Assembly: GCF_025751555.1 (NCBI RefSeq)
Contig: NZ_JAOWLB010000024.1
Location: 1-61,201 of the forward strand
Source: Ruegeria aquimaris
GTDB lineage: Bacteria; Pseudomonadota; Alphaproteobacteria; Rhodobacterales; Rhodobacteraceae
Direction of reading: 5' to 3'
Length of the DNA: 61,201 bases
Shown: one piece after another, positions 60,920 to 61,201 of the stretch
Layout: every line of letters begins with the position of its first letter
How positions within the stretch are numbered: position 1 is the stretch's first letter
Made by a program: the position numbers and the translations under genes
The notes under the pieces: model-generated
The model's database searches: none
The model's input: only the letters and a program-made list of their open reading frames with translations
Told to the model about the DNA's origin: nothing

Positions 60920-61201
60920 AAATCTTCCCTTCCTGTCTGCATTGCCCGTTGATATTACACGGCTTAAGTAAAACCAATAAATCAACCGGACCTTTCTATT
61001 CGGTCTTGATTCTCAATGCGAACCAATCGAACTTTAGCACTGCCAACCGTCGCGCAATCCGTTACGCTGCGCCAGCGCGGACAGCACGTCGCGTGTAGCC
61101 CGACACAAAAGGACTATGGACGGCGGGAGTGGGCAAAACGTGGTGGTCAAGCGGCCCGCTTTGAGACTTCTAGCCTTCGGTCAAGAACAGCAGCCCGAGT
61201 A
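60920..61201. other. Terminal intergenic stretch, no gene assigned
   Basis: It contains the leader and promoter region of the minus-strand trio. A plus-strand frame opens at ATG 61116 and runs off the window end (28 codons), with about 20 of 28 third positions G or C but a ribosome site too close to the start. It may be the 5' end of a gene cut by the window or chance. Confidence 0.3.

Noticed and set aside
61116-61201. Plus-strand frame from ATG 61116 running off the right edge
   Set aside because: Too short to judge; ribosome site too close to the start and no motif in 28 codons.

Overview
This window looks like a chromosomal stretch of an alphaproteobacterium, most likely of the Rhodobacterales/roseobacter type. 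The reasons are the GC-rich genes, the ETF-beta/ETF-alpha pair beside crotonases, the many CaiB-type, MaoC and acyl-CoA dehydrogenase paralogues, and the UbiB kinase and luciferase-domain proteins. No rRNA, tRNA, CRISPR array, insertion sequence or origin was seen. The taxonomic call is inference from gene content only.

Layout. (A) 0.3-8.1 kb, plus strand: an operator-controlled operon with a 30-codon leader ORF, a complete Liv-type ABC importer (livG, livH, livM, livK, livF) with an acyl-CoA synthetase embedded between livG and livH, and an SDR dehydrogenase. (B) 8.1-25.4 kb: a dense acyl-CoA catabolism region in several divergent operons. It holds two racemase-type and two transferase-type CaiB proteins, two crotonases, an SCP-x-like thiolase, four acyl-CoA dehydrogenases (two adjacent and probably heteromeric), two MaoC/hydratase-2 proteins, a cysteine-less thiolase-fold (Ltp-like) protein with its DUF35 partner, a PaaK-like protein and a transglutaminase-fold protein. 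(C) 25.5-37.5 kb: an alkane-oxidation block like that of Pseudomonas putida GPo1, with alkS-alkT on the minus strand and alkB, rubredoxin, aldehyde dehydrogenase, GMC alcohol dehydrogenase, acyl-CoA ligase and thiolase on the plus strand, closed by a strong bidirectional terminator. (D) 37.6-52.6 kb, all minus: a second Liv importer with its own embedded acyl-CoA synthetase and two tandem binding proteins, then two crotonases and etfBA; upstream lie a dienoyl-reductase-like SDR, an acyl-CoA dehydrogenase and another CoA transferase. (E) 52.7-57.6 kb: a probable electrophile/quinone-stress operon (LLM flavin oxidoreductase, GST, NmrA-type reductase, luciferase-domain protein, DODA-type dioxygenase, DoxX-like protein) divergent from an HxlR regulator. 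(F) 57.6-60.9 kb: a patatin, a UbiB/ABC1 kinase and an alanine-rich small protein.

How it fits together. The main regulatory signal is an inverted repeat CTAAC-N4-GTTAG found at six places (292, 18185, 21853, 25456, 50078, 52558), always just upstream of an acyl-CoA or transporter operon and never upstream of the alk genes. Regions A, B and D therefore look like one regulon, with the alk block C placed inside it under its own AlkS. The proteins suggest import and CoA activation of hydrophobic acids, 2-methyl racemisation, branched-chain beta-oxidation ending in SCP-x-like or Ltp/DUF35 cleavage, and electron transfer through ETF. This is a bacterial parallel of peroxisomal branched-chain or sterol side-chain oxidation. 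AlkB and its partners could supply fatty acids from alkanes. The actual substrate is unknown.
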